Origin: Alitta virens
Lineage: Eukaryota > Annelida > Polychaeta > Phyllodocida > Nereididae
Direction: 5' to 3'
Assembly (NCBI GenBank): GCA_932294295.1
Contig: OW028573.1
Coordinates: 18,992,155-19,056,154, forward strand
DNA length: 64,000 nucleotides
Part shown: piece after piece, positions 48,873 to 60,064 of the stretch
Position numbering within the stretch: position 1 is the first letter of the stretch
Layout: each line of letters opens with the position of its first letter
Made by a program: the position numbers and the translations under genes
Notes under the pieces: generated by a model
Seen by the model: only the letters and a program-made list of their open reading frames with translations
Databases searched by the model: none
What the model was told of the DNA's origin: nothing

Positions 48873-50603
48873 CATATTGATCTCAAGTCTATGTGATAAT
48901 TCTATGCTTATTTCAATCAGCAACAGATATCATGCTTAGCATTATACATATGCATTGCATGAAAGTGCTCAATGAGGCAGAAGACCAATTAGGAAAAGCC
49001 AGTTATAGTAATACATGTACGGTACATTTCTTTTTATTTGCACAGTACATTGTTCATGAAACGGTTGCCTTCACAATGAGTCATTAGAATGCACACAGAA
49101 TACAATGGGAGTGCATTCGTCCCCAAGCAATAAACGAAACACCTTCGACCGATCAACGTTAGGCAAAGAGAAGAATGACCGGTGTGAAGACAATTCGTCA
49201 TCAATTTTGCAGGAAGCATGGCACATGCCTCAGTGAAAACACGTGGACCCAGCAGAAGCAGAAACAGAGCATTTGATTCATTAGAGGATGGCAGTTATTG
49301 ATGGCGGAACAGCAAAGGAACAAAGGCAGAGGCACCGGAGGAAACGGCAAGTTGCGATTGCAAAAGAGAGGGGTGAAAGTGTTTGATGGCATGCGTGAAG
49401 CAATGTTTTGTCCCCACAGACCGGCTTTCATGAGCACATGAATGGTCAACATGAGAACGTGGTCATGGGATGCTTTGTCCGCGTTGATGTCCAGTGGGAT
49501 GCTGCACAGGGGTCATTCTGGGTCGAGGTTCGTGACAGATCTGAGCACACGGTCTTTTCCATCTGCTGACCCACAATATGGTTGCCTTGGAGATGGCATG
49601 TTACAATGCAAAATTGGCAGAAGACAGAGCTGTTACAGAAGTGCAGAGCAGTCTGTGACTTGTGCCTCGACCAGGGGGTGGATGTGGTCGTAGTGATCTG
49701 TCACAGGGGCTGATTGGCAAGTACTGCATGGCCCCACACTCATCTGAGTAGACACAACACCACGGGATGCCCATTACGTGGCACACCCATCAATACCAGC
49801 CTCTCATCAATCCCGTCTTATTAGACGTCTATCGATGCACTTGCCAGAGATCAATTGCCACATAAAAACAGCACAATGCATGTCACCTCCCAGCATGATC
49901 TTATAAGGCCTAAACATCAACGTTTCCCTTTTTAACGACCACTTTGCCGAGCTTCGACTTGACACCGATCCAAGCGCACCTTGTCAAAGCAGCCATGTGT
50001 GCCAAGGTTGTTCTGCTTGGTCGGCCCGTCCTTACAACCTGTTTCTCTGGCAGTGTAAATTACCGTCATTAACAAGTGACGATCACCAATCGTTCCAGTC
50101 CATTGAGCATCTGATGAACGGCTGGCCATACATTTGCCCAAGACTGTTGAACGGCCGCCAAGAGACAAATAAATGCTTCAATGTTTTTTCCTGTACACCA
50201 AATGATTTACTGCAGAGCCAAACCCTCTGTTTGTAGTCTAATAATGATGTCCTAATTGCCAAGAAAAGCAGTAAATATTGGTCAGTTGCAGCAACTGTAA
50301 TAAACCAACCCACTCAATGGATTTACATATATTGTACCAAGAAAATTACAGACTCGGGCGTGCAATTATGTGGCAAAAATCTCCTATATCTTGCGAAGAC
50401 CCTTAATATAGCAGGTGTGATAAACACGTGTACACATATGTGATGATTATCACACTCAGTGCAAGCCAATAATGCACATAAAGGCTAGTAATAGGCAGTA
50501 ATGTTGTCATAACTTTGGGTGTTCATCACATACAGTATATAAGTACATCATAGTATAACATAATATAAAGACCAGCTGTTAAGACGTCAGCTAGAAGACC
50601 CAC
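48873..50603. other. Noncoding DNA
   Basis: No recognisable gene or repeat. Frames up to 83 codons. Confidence 0.5.
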
Positions 50604-50676
50604 CAGAAAGAGAGGGAAGAGATGTGAGAAAGGAGAGATGGAAAGAAGAGGGGGAAAAAGAGAGGAGAGAGTAGTG
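50604..50676 (+). repeat. Polypurine tract
   Basis: About 70 bases of almost only A and G on the plus strand, with a few T. Rich in GAGAG words that GAGA-type factors bind. A second such tract lies 2.2 kb further on. Confidence 0.75.
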
Positions 50677-52833
50677 ACCATGGCAGGGGCTGAGGACAAG
50701 CGGTCATATTAGCCTGGTCATCTTGGGTGGGCGCTGGGCAGGCGGTCATTACAGTGACCAAGTGGACCAGTCGTGTCTTTGACCGTCTTGACATGATTCT
50801 GACAACTTGTTATTTTGCCGCTTCCGCGCTTTTCTAACGATATGTTGACCACTATGCAGTCATTGTGACCCGGTTGGCAAGCAGGCGGCCGACTGTCACT
50901 TCAACTGTCACACCAAGTTCTACACTAAATCATGTGGCCCGTAGTCTTTCCGACAAGCCTGACATCCAACTTATACAAGCACATTATGCATAAAATGTGC
51001 TCCAGCAAGACCCAGACTAAAAGTACTGTCTGCAATCTGGTGCCTTCATATTCATACTGGCGTATTTGACAGCACCAGGACTTATCCCGGACAAATACGT
51101 TGAAAGGAAGCAAAACTGCCAGTGAAATTGAGCTGCTAATAGTTGTTGAGTCATAAATGTGGCATAGAGCAAGCCTACGAAGTGCCAGAGGCAAACACCC
51201 TCTACATCCACTGGGAATGAGCCAAGCAGTTCACAACTTATCACTCCGTGCGATTCAGGTAATCAAAACTCCATTCCCAGTGGCTTTTAGGACACCAGGA
51301 GCACCCTCATCGTAGCAGAAATGCACTTCCATCCCCAGTCTTTAGTGTAATAAGGGAATATTCTATATCCTGCCATTCGCAGGACTACATTTGGCAGATA
51401 AAATGACAGGGTTCCAATTTTCCCTCGCCCCACTCATATGGGCCACGTATTCCAGCAGCTTAGCCTCCTACGGCCTGCATTCAAACCCCAAATTGTCCAT
51501 TGACAAGAACTGTCTTTATTGATCACAATCGATGTTCTTATTTGCCTCGGCTACTCCCCTCGCCCTGCCTCCAATGACCATATTTCATTGGCACCTTTTG
51601 CACGTGTTTCATCAGTATTTGGAGATGCAGTGGTTATATTGATGGGGACATTCAGAGGGGAGCAGTGCGGGAAAGAGATGCTCAATGAGCAGGAAATTGC
51701 GAGTGGCCAGTGGAGGAGGAGGGTGAAGCATCCAACCAAGCTGAGCCAGCCATAACACCCTGGCCAGCCCCTCCTACCAGTTCTCTCCATATTTGACTAA
51801 CCCTGGTGTCATATTTGTTAATCTGGCTCGATCTGCATGGACCACCTCCACATGTCAGCGGGTGAGCCTTGCAGTGTGCACGGGCCTCACATTGTCTTAA
51901 GCAGGAATTAAGAAGGGCCTCATTTGCCTGCGAAATGAATCTGTGTTTGCCAAGGATGTTATTGCAAGCGACGAGGTCTGCCTGGGCGGCACACGGCCAT
52001 GATAAAGAGAAAAATGTCACGGAATGAGCGGATTGAGCAACGCAGTCCCGTGTAGTACAGGACAGCAGCGTGATAGCAAGCCATGAGTACAGGACGCTAG
52101 TGTGACAACCCCCTACTGATAAGAGCAGTCCCAAGTATCAGCATGCAGCATTTGCCAGCCCAATGTTTGTCGCTCCAAACACAAGGAAGACAATCCTCAC
52201 TGCACACGGTTGTTCCCTTCATCATCTTCAAAGGCTGACAAGACATGTGCCCTTGTCGCTCGGTTAGGCAGCAAAGCTACAGCCAAAAAACCTTCTTTTC
52301 TGCTGATTTACTCGGGACCTTGTGCCACTTTCATAGCCACGATATAGCTGCGGCCCAATTCTCACATACAAGCATAATTCTCTTGGTGCGTGTGTTGTAT
52401 ATCCTGCTGAAGAATGACGTTATTATAAGGTTTTATTGGGACATTCGTGTCAGTGCAATCATCTTGGCAGGCTGTCCCGGCACAGCTACACCAGAGACCC
52501 CACGGAGAATCTATGCATTAACAGACTGAGCTGCATATCATATTTTACGCTTGAAAAAGTTATAGTGTTGGATGATAATGAAGCTCAAATGGGCCGTGCT
52601 GGTGATAGAGAGAGTTATGCGGAGGTAGCATGGGATATAGGATTCCGGTCAGGCCAGCGACCCCTAATGACATGAGACAGGCACCTCCTGCAGCTACATC
52701 TCCCCTGCATCCACATCACACGTTCTCTCTGTCTCCTTGCCCTGCGCACTCAACATATGTCACCACCTCCCATCTATTTCTGCTGCGATGCAAGCAATGG
52801 CAAGCAATGGCTGGGAGGGGAGTCGTGACCATT
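50677..52833. other. Noncoding DNA
   Basis: The 150-codon minus-strand frame (51682-52134) is GC-driven, overlaps plus-strand frames and has no known domain. A 10-bp duplication (GCAAGCAATG twice) lies at about 52792-52811. Nothing else recognised. Confidence 0.48.
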
Positions 52834-52915
52834 GTGAGAAGGGAACATGTAAGGAAGAAGAAAACTGAGGAATGAGAGAAGGAAGGAGAGGAGGAAGGAA
52901 GGACGAGCGAAAGGG
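52834..52915 (+). repeat. Polypurine tract
   Basis: Mainly GAAG and GGAA words over about 80 bases, with short interruptions. Can be read as Lys/Glu codons on one strand, but no frame extends into recognisable protein. Confidence 0.7.
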
Positions 52916-53173
52916 CCATCACTGCTTTTATGCATCCAGTCATGTTTCCGATAAAGCTCAGGCGAGCTAGGTAACTGGTAATAAACGTCAGAGTCTCGAA
53001 GGTAATGAGGCTTCAATAGCACCACGCTCCAATTGTGCTGGAGATGGGATCAGGGGCCGGATCAACGTCTGGATCTCGCCTGGGATCAAGGGATCAGAGA
53101 GCAGGAGGGCAGCACACGTGGAGGCGGCATTCGCATATAAGATAGAGCAGCCTGCTGTCCTCGTTGCTCATGG

Positions 53174-53254
53174 AAGTCACTGGCCACAGAGGTCAATGCA
53201 TAAGGAGGTCATGGCTCACCAAGGTCATTGCAAGGTCATTGCTCGTGCAAGTCA
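53174..53254 (+). promoter_or_regulatory. Nuclear-receptor half-site array with perfect DR5
   Basis: Six direct hexamers start at 53174 (AAGTCA), 53190, 53206, 53222, 53233 (all AGGTCA) and 53249 (AAGTCA). The spacing is 16, 16, 16, 11 and 16 bp. The 53222/53233 pair is AGGTCA-TTGCA-AGGTCA, a perfect DR5, the classic layout for retinoic acid receptor/RXR heterodimers. The constant 16-bp step suggests the array grew by tandem duplication of a 16-bp unit, with the hexamer kept and the spacers diverged. No gene lies nearby in the window to suggest a target. Confidence 0.55.
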
Positions 53255-54699
53255 AAGGGAGACATACATGTGCCACCATTAAATTTGATGTCGACTGTAA
53301 TGTACGAGTCTCTTACTTTCATATACATGTTGGACTTGCAGCTGTGTACCTGAGCTCCCAGCTCCTACATTAGCAAGCCCACCAACGCAGTTTGGTCCAG
53401 AAATTACGGTCTGCCCATTACGAGCCATAAAGGCTTATCGCTGGTGGTGAGCCACACAGTGTATACACCTTAGGGCTAATCACTGCCGCAGTCTCATGAA
53501 AGGTCAGAGTGCAGCTCAATGATTTTGATCCCATCTTATAAGGCTAATCAGGACGTATGGTGGGCAGATGGGCCTTTAGGCAGACAGACATTCTGGTATG
53601 TCTTAGTTTGGCTTCCTGTGCGATTGTTTGTCACACTGCAAGTCACGGTATCACACTGTGGAGTGGACCTAGAGTGGCCAGGCATCAGCTAGAGAGGTTG
53701 AATCTCAGGCTACAGAGCAGAAGGGAATCTAACGAGGGGAGGTGTTAAGAGGTTCATGGCGGCTTGAAGAGGTCGGCCTGGGAGATGATCAGATATGGCA
53801 GTTGAGCCCAGGGCTTGATGTGCAGGCTTTCGCTAGCATGTGGCTGCATGGCAGTGAAGCCAGCCTCGACAAATTCAAGCTGACAGTCGTCTCTTGATCA
53901 GCCCCGTCGCCGCCTGCGTCCTGAGTTTCACGCCATTTGTCGAGCAAATCACATTGCAACATGAACGGCCTCTGATGAGACGTTGTTTGCAGTGACCACG
54001 TTAGCTGCTCACGCGCTGTCTAGAGCACACCATTCCCTCAATACACCCTGTCAATGGCTGGCTGCGTGGGCCTGCCCTGTAGTGAGCACCTTCGCCGCTT
54101 TGTATTTAGGTAAACACAGTCTGACGGCCTGGAGCGTTTCTCACCACTGCTCCATGTAGGAACACGTTGTGGGACGTTGTTCTACATATTTATAAACTTT
54201 GCCTCAGCGTTTTACTTTGACATGTGTTTTCCGTCCGTCATTCTCAAGAGATTCCCAATGCCGCAAAAAGCGTCTGCTTCACATTCAGCCTGGCTCAGCC
54301 TTCTTTACATCCGCTCTGACTTGCACTCCATGTGCTTTTAATTGCAGGATCGTCCTTGGTCAAAGCCCAAGCCTCAGTCAGCCCACAAGACATCTCCTGG
54401 CAAGAGAAGAGCATGGCATCATATGGCAAAAGATGTGCATTGATATATGAACCTATGCCTATAAATTGTGATTATTGCTCTTTACTTTGTATGCTGTCTC
54501 CATCCATCTCATGCACACTTTACATGGAACTCGCCTGGAACATCAACGAAGTATATGGGCCTCTATATATCGAAAAGGGTCACTGGGGCTCCATAGACGT
54601 CTGAGTTGCACAGAAGTGAATAGAAAGTAGCATGGTGGAGTATTATAAAAAGACGCAGGCGGTGATGAAATGATGAAGTAATGAGAGGCTGACACAGCA
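53255..54699. other. Noncoding DNA
   Basis: High-complexity DNA without recognisable features. Frames below 95 codons. Confidence 0.5.
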
Positions 54700-55562
54700 C
54701 CATGCCACAGATGAGACTGAGCGGTTGCGGCGCGTGACACTCTGTCTGGCGGAGCCTTCAATAACAATACATCTACGTCAGCATGGGTCCAAGCGCCCCA
54801 TCCCTCCGCGTGTTTCGCTCAGCCTCAGAAATATATGGCTCGTTACAAAGGTCCGGGACATTTGAAGGCCCCACTGATTTCTCCAGGAATCGTTGAGGGT
54901 GAGTTGGAAGGGGGCGTGTACAGGGGAGCAGATAGGGGGAATTATCGGGGCTGCCAAGCCATCAATAGTGGGCGCCTGGCCCCGTGGCAGAGATCAGCCA
55001 CCACCTACTTCCTGCTGCTGGCCGCCAGCCCCTCTCGCTCTACATCAAGAGCCCTTCTCCTATTTGGCCTGTCAGAGTGGCCCTCGCGAGACATTCTGCC
55101 TGCCATCTGATAATTATAACAGTCGCAAAAGCATTGTTAGCCAGCCTAGTGCAGCTGATGAAACGTGGAGCTACAGCTCGGCGAGCCGTGGGGTGTGCCC
55201 CGGGCCCTCTGGCCGTGCTGAGACAGGTCATTCGTCCAGTTGCCAAGGCCTCGGGCCACTGCTCATGGCCCACAGCTGACCACTCGTCAAGGGAGCCACA
55301 GCCTCGTCCTCCCGTGAAATATGGCCTTTCACTTAGAAAATCCCATTGCTGGTGAAGCAGCGCGTGGCTGATAGGGCGTGGGGGTAGCAGAGTCATGGGC
55401 GACTGTCAGAAGGCGTCCCAATTCCATCGCTTATTAGCCAGGCGATTAAACAGCCTTGTCGCCAATTACCCACCTGGTCGAGGATGGTTCGCCAACAACG
55501 ACAAAGAGGGGCATATCTCTGGCCTGACCAAGAACACGGCTGCTCCCTGATCACACTCATTG
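54700..55562. other. GC-rich block with overlapping chance frames
   Basis: Visibly GC- and CpG-richer than its flanks, mainly 54720-55330. Frames of 91, 128 and 123 codons on the plus strand and 118 on the minus strand overlap each other. That is expected where stop codons are depleted by high GC. None shows a known domain. It could be a CpG-rich regulatory element, or a first exon whose frame I cannot choose. Confidence 0.4.
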
Positions 55563-55623
55563 GGAGGCAAACTCTTTGGAGGCAAACTCTTTGGAGGCAA
55601 ACTCGTTGGGAGCCACACTCATT
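55563..55623 (+). repeat. 15-bp tandem repeat, about four units
   Basis: GGAGGCAAACTCTTT twice in perfect form, a third unit ending GTT, and a diverged fourth (GGGAGCCACACTCATT). A CACACTCATT tail also precedes the array. The unit length of 15 would keep a reading frame, but no supported gene contains it. Confidence 0.85.
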
Positions 55624-57377
55624 GCAACCGAAACCCATTGAGCCTTGCGAGCCAGACGTTCCCTTGAAACTTCTGGTCTGCAGCAATTAATGAGTTTCAC
55701 AGCCAGTCTGATGCCTTCAAGCAGAGGACAGATTCCTCATTGTCTTTGTCATAAATTCCTTTTTCTGACATATATTTATCATACATTTTTTTCTTCTGAA
55801 ATATATTTATAAGTAGACTAAAATTGTACACGCCCTTGACCGTCTAACACTCCATGCTCTCCATAATATTCTACTCGCCAATTCAGTGTGTTTATCCCCA
55901 GTTTACCACCTAACAATTACCAGCTAACAAGCAGGTGCATATTGAGTGCACTGACAAACTGTTGCAATGAATAGCCTTTTTGCTCAATTTCACCGGTGTC
56001 CTTGCACTGTGGTGCGCAAATCATGTGTTGATATTGCAATAAACTGCTTCACACACACAGCTTCGTCACCCTTCGTCATCCTGTAATAACGAGATGATGT
56101 ATTGTCTGCAGCATGAGAGATATGAGTGTGATTGCTGACAGCAGTATCAGCATGCCAAGGGCCCCTTTATTCACAGGCTTTATCGTCATCATTAATGCAG
56201 GACGCCCTAAATATGTGCCAGGCAGATGACCCTGGCCAGTGTGTCATTGGTGCGTATGTTAGTCAATCACCGTAAAAGGTTACTAATTCAGAGGGTTGTC
56301 AGGGGAGTTTGCAAGACGCATGTATAATAAGCGGGTGTGCATGGCCCGGCCTGATGCCCTTGACATGGGCTTTCAGTTTGGCCCAACCAGCGGCCATCGG
56401 GTGTGCCTGAAGAAATTTGTCACGGCGCAAGTAACGGCTTAATGGCCACTGTTGTGACAGCAATGAACACCTTGTTTAATGTCAGCCAAGCAGCCTCGGA
56501 ATACATCGTCCTGCACTCCTCCTGGCCCACCGCCCCACTTCCTCCCTCCGCCATTTGCCATCAGGGACAAGGCCCTTTCCCTCCCCAATCTCCGGATCCA
56601 CCCACATCTGTGCACAATGGCCCCGATGAAATATCTGCCACAATTACACAGGTATTTATTATACAGCTGCATCGCCGATTTCACGTGGCAACGATTTGAA
56701 ATGTCGTGGCAACGATTTGAAATGTCGAGAAGCACTGTGGTCTTCCTTCTGTCTGTGTTGCCTTTACATATAAGCACAGTAGTCACTTCACAGCAGACTA
56801 TACAAGAGGCGAAATATGACACCACCCTCTGGGATAACACCACACAGTCGTTTCTCAAGAATCTATAGTCAAACTGACATATATAGTCGACATACTCTTG
56901 AATCAGAATGTGAAGGTAAAGTGATCTGCAGAAGCCAATAAGGCAGGTTTATCAGGGCAAGGCGACAGGGCGAGGGCCTTTCCGCCGTGTCTCCAGATAA
57001 GAAGGCGCCCAGGGAGATCCAACGAGCCCCACCGGACCCGAGACTGCCTGCTACCCCTTCCCCCACTGCTCGCCAGGGCCCACCAGGGACATAGCGAGGA
57101 GCGGCAAGCCAATGGGAACTGTTCTCACCACAAGAAGTGGTATTAATCAAGGCATGAGAAGGCAGCCAGACTGGCCGGCCACTGGCTGCAAGGGGCTCAC
57201 CATAGCAGCAAGGGACTCACTGAGAGGCTCACTGTGGGGGCTCACTGTGGTTGCAGGTGTGCCTAGAGCCTTCTCCACTTGCGCTTGGTGATGAACGCCA
57301 CTCCAGTCAGACACCAGGGGACCTCAGCAATGGAGCTGATTCTACGCACCCACTGCCCCTGAGACACCATCCCACAA
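55624..57377. other. Noncoding DNA with a 21-bp duplication
   Basis: CGTGGCAACGATTTGAAATGT occurs twice in tandem, with no mismatch seen, at 56684-56704 and 56705-56725. Frames of up to 139 codons (56439-56858, minus) are shadowed by a 129-codon plus-strand frame and lack domains. Confidence 0.5.
56684..56725 (+). repeat. 21-bp perfect tandem duplication
   Basis: Two adjacent identical 21-mers starting CGTGGCAACG. Perfect identity implies a recent duplication, or constraint on the motif. Confidence 0.9.
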
Positions 57378-57388
57378 CCCCCCCCCCC
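57378..57388 (+). repeat. Poly(C) tract, 11 bases
   Basis: Eleven consecutive C. Confidence 0.9.
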
Positions 57389-58303
57389 TTTTCTGTAGAA
57401 ACCACAGCTCGATGCGATTGATTCCAACAGGTCAGAAGGGGCCCAGCCAACGGCACTGCCTCCTGCAGCATTTACTAATCAAGGTGCCCTCCTGGCGGCG
57501 ACTGACCGTTGCTGACCACTGGCCACTCTCAAAAGTCATTGCAAGACTTTCTTGTTACTTGCTTCCAGACTTTCTTTATCCAATGCCTAATCCCTGCTCA
57601 GAAGAAGCCCCTCCTGCTCCCAAGTTTCTTATGTCAACAGAATCCCCAAACTCAATCCCTCATTTAAAGTGCATTTGCCATGATGGCAGCCAATTAGCCC
57701 GACTCCTGTCTGTTTTTGTAGAGCGCCAGTTATAGTCTGGAGGTTCTAAATTGCTAGGTAAGTTGATATTCTAGTTGTATGTCGCAAAAAAAAATAAAGC
57801 CACGCCTATTTCCGGGAAAGGAAACACATTTGCATCTGCCTTGGTCCAATTTAACCCTATAAAGTTACCAATCTCCAGTAGTAATTTCCCAGAAGATGAC
57901 TTTTAAAAATATACATTACATAATGAAGTAGGCAGAGTCTAACCCTGTAAGAAGGTGTAAAATGTTTACAATGAAAAAGAAAATGGAAGGCTGTTTGCCA
58001 GCAGAGATCAAGCAGCGTAAGGATGATGTCAATGTAATGGAAGGCATGACATCAGGCTGGTCTGTGGCCAGTAGACTGCTGCCATCCGTCTGGTATATGT
58101 CGGCAGATGCTTACTGCTGCTGCAGGAAAAACCAGCGAGATGCGGCTATCTGCAAGATGCCGGTCAAATGGAAAGTGACAAGGCGGCAGACTCTCAGCCA
58201 GCAAAACAGCCGAATAGAGCGACGGCCAATGGCGTCATCTATAACGCTGGCTAATGGGCCAATACCCCTCTCGCTTCCCCTGCTGCAGCAGCTTGTGGGT
58301 CAA
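57389..58303. other. Noncoding DNA with STAT and octamer words
   Basis: TTTCCGGGAAA at 57809-57819 is a perfect STAT-type palindrome, and ATTTGCAT (57828-57835), a POU octamer, follows 8 bp later. A 147-codon frame (57962-58405) runs through the end of this block, reading into the next C tract as prolines. It has no known domain and no supporting start context, so I leave it uncalled. Confidence 0.4.
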
Positions 58304-58316
58304 CCCCCCCCCCCCC
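58304..58316 (+). repeat. Poly(C) tract, 13 bases
   Basis: Thirteen consecutive C, the longest of the four such tracts. Confidence 0.9.
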
Positions 58317-59289
58317 TCAGCCAGAGCATCCCCGAAGAAGCCATGACACATTATCTGGACCACAGCATCAGCAGTCGTTCACCTGACCTCATTGTCACAT
58401 TATGACATGCTTATCAAAGACCAGACGGACATGAAGCCGCATCCTAAATGGAGCATCATCCTCTAGTGTCGCTTCATCCACCAACTCCTGCAGCCTGCAT
58501 ATATTTCCCTTTCTCATCTACATGGGTCTTTAGGCTAACGGGCTAAATGCATAATAAAAAGTTCAAAATCGGGTCTCCTAACGCTGGCATATCCCTCTTA
58601 ACCACAGATCCACGTAATTGGTCAACTGGCGCATATTCACGTTGTGACAAGTCACTCATATCAACATGCCACTGGATTTGCCCTCGTTGCGGTGCAGTTT
58701 CTAAGTAACGTCATGGTATCATGATGACACCGTTGTAAGTGTTGCTGGCAGCAGAAGCACACTACACTCTAATCGAAAATTGGTCAAAACGATTGGGGTA
58801 GTCATACAGGGCACTCCAAGGTATTCAGTATTGCTACTTGTTTGTAATTGGGTGCCAAATATCATTACCCTTTAGCACTTTGCCAACCCTTTGAGTGTGA
58901 ACATTTGTGTGCATGACACAATCCTGCCTAGCCACAGGCTACGTATTTCAGTTCAGTTTACAAATATTACACGGATATTACACGGCCGAACATTTAAATG
59001 TTGAGAATAAGGCAATATGCCGCAACTTTCATCCTGTCACAATGCTATTACCAACCTCCAGCTACAATAAGATCCTAGACCATTTTTGATCATGCAAACT
59101 TTTATGCCGTGTTAATCACAGCTGTCAAGCTACCATTAGAACGTGTCAACCAGATTTAGAGAAATTATATTGATAAAATTGGCGATGTTTAACATTCTAT
59201 CCAAATAGTTTTGCCCAAATGACTGAGAAAACAAATGGCATTCTTTACAAAACAAAATACCATGTATGAATGCAACATTGTTTGAGGAT
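58317..59289. other. Noncoding DNA
   Basis: Nothing recognisable. Becomes AT-rich towards the transposon at 59290. Confidence 0.5.
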
Positions 59290-59651
59290 CTGTACGGTCA
59301 ACTTGAACCAAGTCAAAGCTAGACAACTTCTGTTATAAAATGCTACTTGCTACTAAATGGAACTGTCTGGCTATAGCTGGCTACTCAAAGCCGGATCTAA
59401 AAGTACACTTGGTGCATGAGTTGAGAGTCGCACATATTTGCCATTTCTTGGTGAAAATATGCTAGTCTATAATATATATGATATATTAGATAAATGTCTT
59501 GCATTTATCAAAGGTTTATGTTTTTTTCACTGGTAGTAGGTGTAAGCTGACTGTTATGAGCTAGCAGTCGACAGAAGCGGCTGGTTTTAGCTACAGCCAG
59601 GAATAGGTCACTACAGGTGTCTAGAGTCAACAATATTTATGAAACTAACTG
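59290..59651 (-). mobile_element. MITE-1 copy D, left terminal repeat lost
   Basis: Starts near 59290 with ACGGTCAACTTGAACC, equivalent to the ACGGCCCGTCAAATTGAA just inside the terminal repeat of copy A, so the outer 13 bp are gone. It continues with GTCAAAGCTAGACAACTTCT, CTGGCTACTCAAAGCCGGATC, TAAGCTGACT and GACAGAAGCGGCTGGTTTTAG. It ends in a perfect ATGAAACTAACTG (to 59651) and TA. At about 360 bp it is the longest copy, carrying about 100 bp of AT-rich interior around 59420-59530 that is absent from or reduced in the others. Confidence 0.8.
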
Positions 59652-60000
59652 TATAATTAACACTGGAGCTATGTGTAAGCAATACACTCTTAGACAGCGC
59701 TTCAATTTTCATCTTGGTCATTTTGCAGCTGCAAGAAAATGGAAAGTATTGGTGGGATTCATTTTTATTCATAGTGAAGCCTCAGCTGCGGTGTGTTTTG
59801 AGCAGAGGCAACCACAGTTCACGAACAAACACTGGCATAATTGGTTTAGCTGGAAAGCAATTTTCCAACTGACACTGCGAAAATCTGGCTGATTCCATTA
59901 AAATATCTCTCTGACAGAGTTTTGAGCATTTATTGATGGCCCTGTGGCCCTGTTACACACCCAGGAAGGAGAGGGTGCGGGTGACGACAGCTACAATCAG
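59652..60000. other. Noncoding DNA
   Basis: A 91-codon frame (59617-59892) begins inside the transposon end and has no known domain. Nothing else seen. Confidence 0.5.
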
Positions 60001-60064
60001 CCCCTCCCTCTTATTCCCCCTCACTCCTCTCCTTGCTCTCTCCTCGCTCTTACTCGCTCTCACT
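60001..60064 (-). repeat. Polypyrimidine tract
   Basis: About 64 bases of mostly C and T with CTC repeats, the mirror type of the polypurine tracts at 50604 and 52834. Interrupted by single A or G. Confidence 0.75.

Noticed and set aside
51682..52134. 150-codon minus-strand frame with a hydrophobic N-terminus and several Cys
   Set aside because: The hydrophobic start could pass for a signal peptide, but Cys spacing fits no family I know and plus-strand frames overlap it.
57962..58405. 147-codon plus-strand frame with a Pro run
   Set aside because: The Pro run is only the 13-base C tract. The rest shows no domain, and the start lies in AT-rich noncoding DNA.
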